Below are positions 63,101 to 64,000 of a stretch of 64,000 nucleotides of DNA, piece by piece; position 1 is the first letter of the stretch; each line of letters opens with the position of its first letter. Under the pieces are notes generated by a model. That model was not told the origin of the DNA. It was given only the letters and a program-made list of their open reading frames with translations, and ran no database searches. This DNA is from Flavisolibacter longurius (GTDB lineage Bacteria; Bacteroidota; Bacteroidia; Chitinophagales; Chitinophagaceae), in the NCBI GenBank assembly GCA_013327885.1, contig JABUMY010000002.1, forward strand, positions 310,001-374,000, given 5' to 3'. Position numbers and translations under genes: made by a program.

Positions 63101-63350
63101 ATTGCTCGACGCTTCGTATGTAAAGCTGCGTGAAGTACGCCTCGGATACAGCTTCCCGCAAAGCGTATTGCGTGCCGTGAAATACGCCAAATCGGCTAAC
63201 CTTGGCTTTATCGTATCCAACGCATGGCTGATCTGGGCCAACACCAAAAAATACGGTGTTGATCCTTCAGAGCTGGAAGTGTTCTACCGCGAAGGTGGCC
63301 AGTTATCCTCCACCCGCCAGATCGGTGTAAACCTGCGTGTGATCTTTTAA
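60132..63350 (+). CDS. SusC/RagA family TonB-linked outer-membrane protein (second copy)
   Basis: A 1072-residue SusC homologue. Its signal peptide is MHMRQLVLLVLFSLSTILSLAQ, then a regulatory-like domain (RTVSGKVTDANGEPVPGASI), linker VVVTALGVRREKKALGFAV, and plug (SIQIRGVRSLGTSEPLFVVDG, VSVLKGPAAAALYGERARAGIVMITTK). The barrel ends TRQIGVNLRVIF. It is clearly related to the first copy but diverged, so the two are not a recent duplication. The frame is open upstream to 60003, but the ATG at 60132 (or 60138) begins the signal peptide. A partner SusD follows 81 bp downstream. Confidence 0.95.
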   Translation: MHMRQLVLLVLFSLSTILSLAQQRTVSGKVTDANGEPVPGASIKVKGTQKGAMADATGAFSLSAQPGDVLVISAVGITTREIPVTANTNTYNVALTRQNQEMSEVVVTALGVRREKKALGFAVQEVKSENLTIAKSTDVSSALAGKIAGVQLVGSPSSTFDNASIQIRGVRSLGTSEPLFVVDGTPTNQSAVIMDNVESVSVLKGPAAAALYGERARAGIVMITTKKGSRRKSTSVEVNLGATIENISLLPPYQNQYAGGYASSVNTKGTTLDDEGFYIFKYRPAVHPAAWAAFDGQRMLEYGADESWGPKMEGQQYRAYWSWYPGAEFGQLTPLTAQPNNVRNFFQTGRNLNNSISLTSGGESHNFRFTYGNQNRTLVVPDARRDQHQLAMNGSFDLSKAIVISTDLTYTNAYTHGQPAEGYRLDGLNVTQNFNQWFQRQLDIEKMKTYRQPDGSLNSWNIGDPNSTGDLAVYGRPQYWDNPYYVIKENYGTRRHNRLAGNVGLNIKFNNHLNLQSFVRTNTYGNENDSRIASGGLNQDFYDILQNSYREMNYESNLMYKNRFGDFSVDAMLGGNIRTNYFSELYENTTGGLSSPNYFDIRASVGRPGISRSYTKSRTNSQYARATFGYRDLIFIDATVRRDASSALPAANNTYIYPSINGSFIFSELTKMALPWLSYGKLRGNFAQVGSDLTPHSLDLAINNGSFYGSNPSVTIGNQFRGGGIEPALTRGYEVGIELKFFNRIGLEVSYYKNNNIKQILAVDVSPASGYTTAQINAGNIVNEGMEVSLSGTPVQSRDFSWDVTLNWAKNSNMVKELYPGLESYLYATNRYDTRLEHRVGGEWGMYYGRKWRVDDKTGKTVINASGQPEYDINQPIGQVLPRWTGGTYQTIRYKNIDLSFNLDFQSGGLFYSETRNFSTGSGLTEETVGVNDKGHDWRDYPGTYTLAGGNTGNGGIRVPGVFANGQENNRYISARAYWYTARQRDARNVLLDASYVKLREVRLGYSFPQSVLRAVKYAKSANLGFIVSNAWLIWANTKKYGVDPSELEVFYREGGQLSSTRQIGVNLRVIF

Positions 63351-63431
63351 GTAAAAACCCAACATTGAACAGGAAACACAGCGGCCCGTTTAGGTTCCGT
63401 TGGCTCTTCCAAAACGAAAATTATCAGAGGT

Positions 63432-64000
63432 ATGAAAAAATTAGTCATCATAGCAGCAGCCGGTTTAATAATGGCAAGCTGCAATAAGTTCAAGGATATA
63501 AATGTGAGTCCAACCCAGCTCACTTCTGCTTCTACCAAAGGGCTTCTAACCAATTCGCAGCAAGCCCTGTCCGACCTGATCCTGGGCAATACGGCGGCCA
63601 GCCGCCTGCCAGCCCTCTACATCCAGCACCTGGCCGAAGGACCCTACCCGGCTTCTTCACTCTACAGCGACCGTAACCTGTCCTTCAGTGGCTGGTACAC
63701 CGGTCCGCTGAATGACCTGCAAACCATCATTCGGTATAACCAGGAAGGTAACCCGGCGGCCATCGGCAACGGGTCAAAAGATAACCAGATCGCTGTAGCC
63801 AGGATCATGAAGGCTTATTACTTTCTGAACCTGACCGACCGGTATGGTGACATCCCCTACTCACAGGCCTTAAAAGGAAATGAAGCTTATTCGCCGGCGT
63901 ACGACAAGCAACAGGACATTTACACAGACCTTTTCAAGGAGCTGACTGAAGCTCAGGCACAGATCAATGCTGCTGATAACAAAGTGGTGGGTGATGTATT
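63432..64000 (+). CDS. SusD/RagB family lipoprotein (second copy, 3' partial)
   Basis: The frame starts MKKLVIIAAAGLIMASCNKF, with an MASC lipobox near residue 17, and runs open to the window edge (189 codons seen). The visible part has SusD-like features: INVSPTQLTSASTKGLL, MKAYYFLNLTDRYGDIPYSQAL and YSPAYDKQQDIYTDLFKEL. It is the partner of the preceding SusC. The C-terminal half lies outside the window. The lipoprotein signal and context make the call firm despite truncation. Confidence 0.9.
   Translation, partial: MKKLVIIAAAGLIMASCNKFKDINVSPTQLTSASTKGLLTNSQQALSDLILGNTAASRLPALYIQHLAEGPYPASSLYSDRNLSFSGWYTGPLNDLQTIIRYNQEGNPAAIGNGSKDNQIAVARIMKAYYFLNLTDRYGDIPYSQALKGNEAYSPAYDKQQDIYTDLFKELTEAQAQINAADNKVVGDV

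Overview
The window comes from a member of the Bacteroidota, most likely family Chitinophagaceae. The evidence is paired SusC/SusD outer-membrane genes, several lineage-typical families (DUF2480, IPExxxVDY, PspC with PadR, OMP_b-brl_3 barrels), many lipoprotein signals, and repeated TAnnTTTG promoter elements in place of a sigma70 -10 box. Base composition is near 48-50 % GC, with a visibly AT-richer patch at about 4.9-6.1 kb. I recognise no rRNA, tRNA, CRISPR array or prophage. Genus and species are not determined.

Layout. 0-3 kb: 3' part of a PIF1-like helicase and an M23 lipoprotein peptidase. 3-10 kb: mnmG, an HNH-like gene, ybeY, feoA, nadD, chromate transporter, ABC-F protein. 10-16 kb: small envelope and stress genes, PAP2 phosphatase, MgtC/DUF4010 protein, GNAT, nadA. 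16.05-16.83 kb: a gene-free stretch with 13 DnaA-box-like 9-mers, an AT-rich edge and an imperfect inverted repeat built of octamers; this is a strong candidate for the chromosomal origin. 16.8-25 kb: PpiD/SurA-type foldase, DUF2480, a large TonB-type barrel, a methyltransferase, a 2H phosphoesterase. 25-26 kb: an IS200-type transposase followed by nested REP-like hairpins. 26-36 kb: a long leftward run (SNF2 helicase, comB, gcvT, PspC, PadR, Fe/2OG oxygenase). 36-46 kb: exbD, universal stress protein, a four-helix-bundle (S23) gene enclosed in inverted repeats, asnS, fasciclin protein, rho, mnmH-selD. 46-55 kb: M28 peptidase, feoB, radical SAM protein, MarR, family-10-like glycosidase, superoxide dismutase. 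55-64 kb: two consecutive SusC/SusD pairs, the last cut by the window edge.

How genes relate. mnmH and selD overlap and form a complete tRNA 2-selenouridine module. mnmG and ybeY serve tRNA and rRNA maturation. padR and the PspC gene form an operon with a readable promoter and a likely autoregulatory operator. feoA and feoB lie 42 kb apart. The SusC/SusD pairs are nutrient-uptake loci, but no adjacent catabolic enzymes are visible.

The most unusual content is repetitive DNA. At least nine loci carry arms made of imperfect 7- or 8-bp tandem units arranged as inverted repeats. One pair encloses the S23 gene with 33-nt arms (32/33 matching). Another copy sits in frame inside the mnmH coding sequence. 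A GC-rich hairpin repeat occurs five times at gene 3' ends, and REP-like clusters occur near 25.6 and 54.2 kb.
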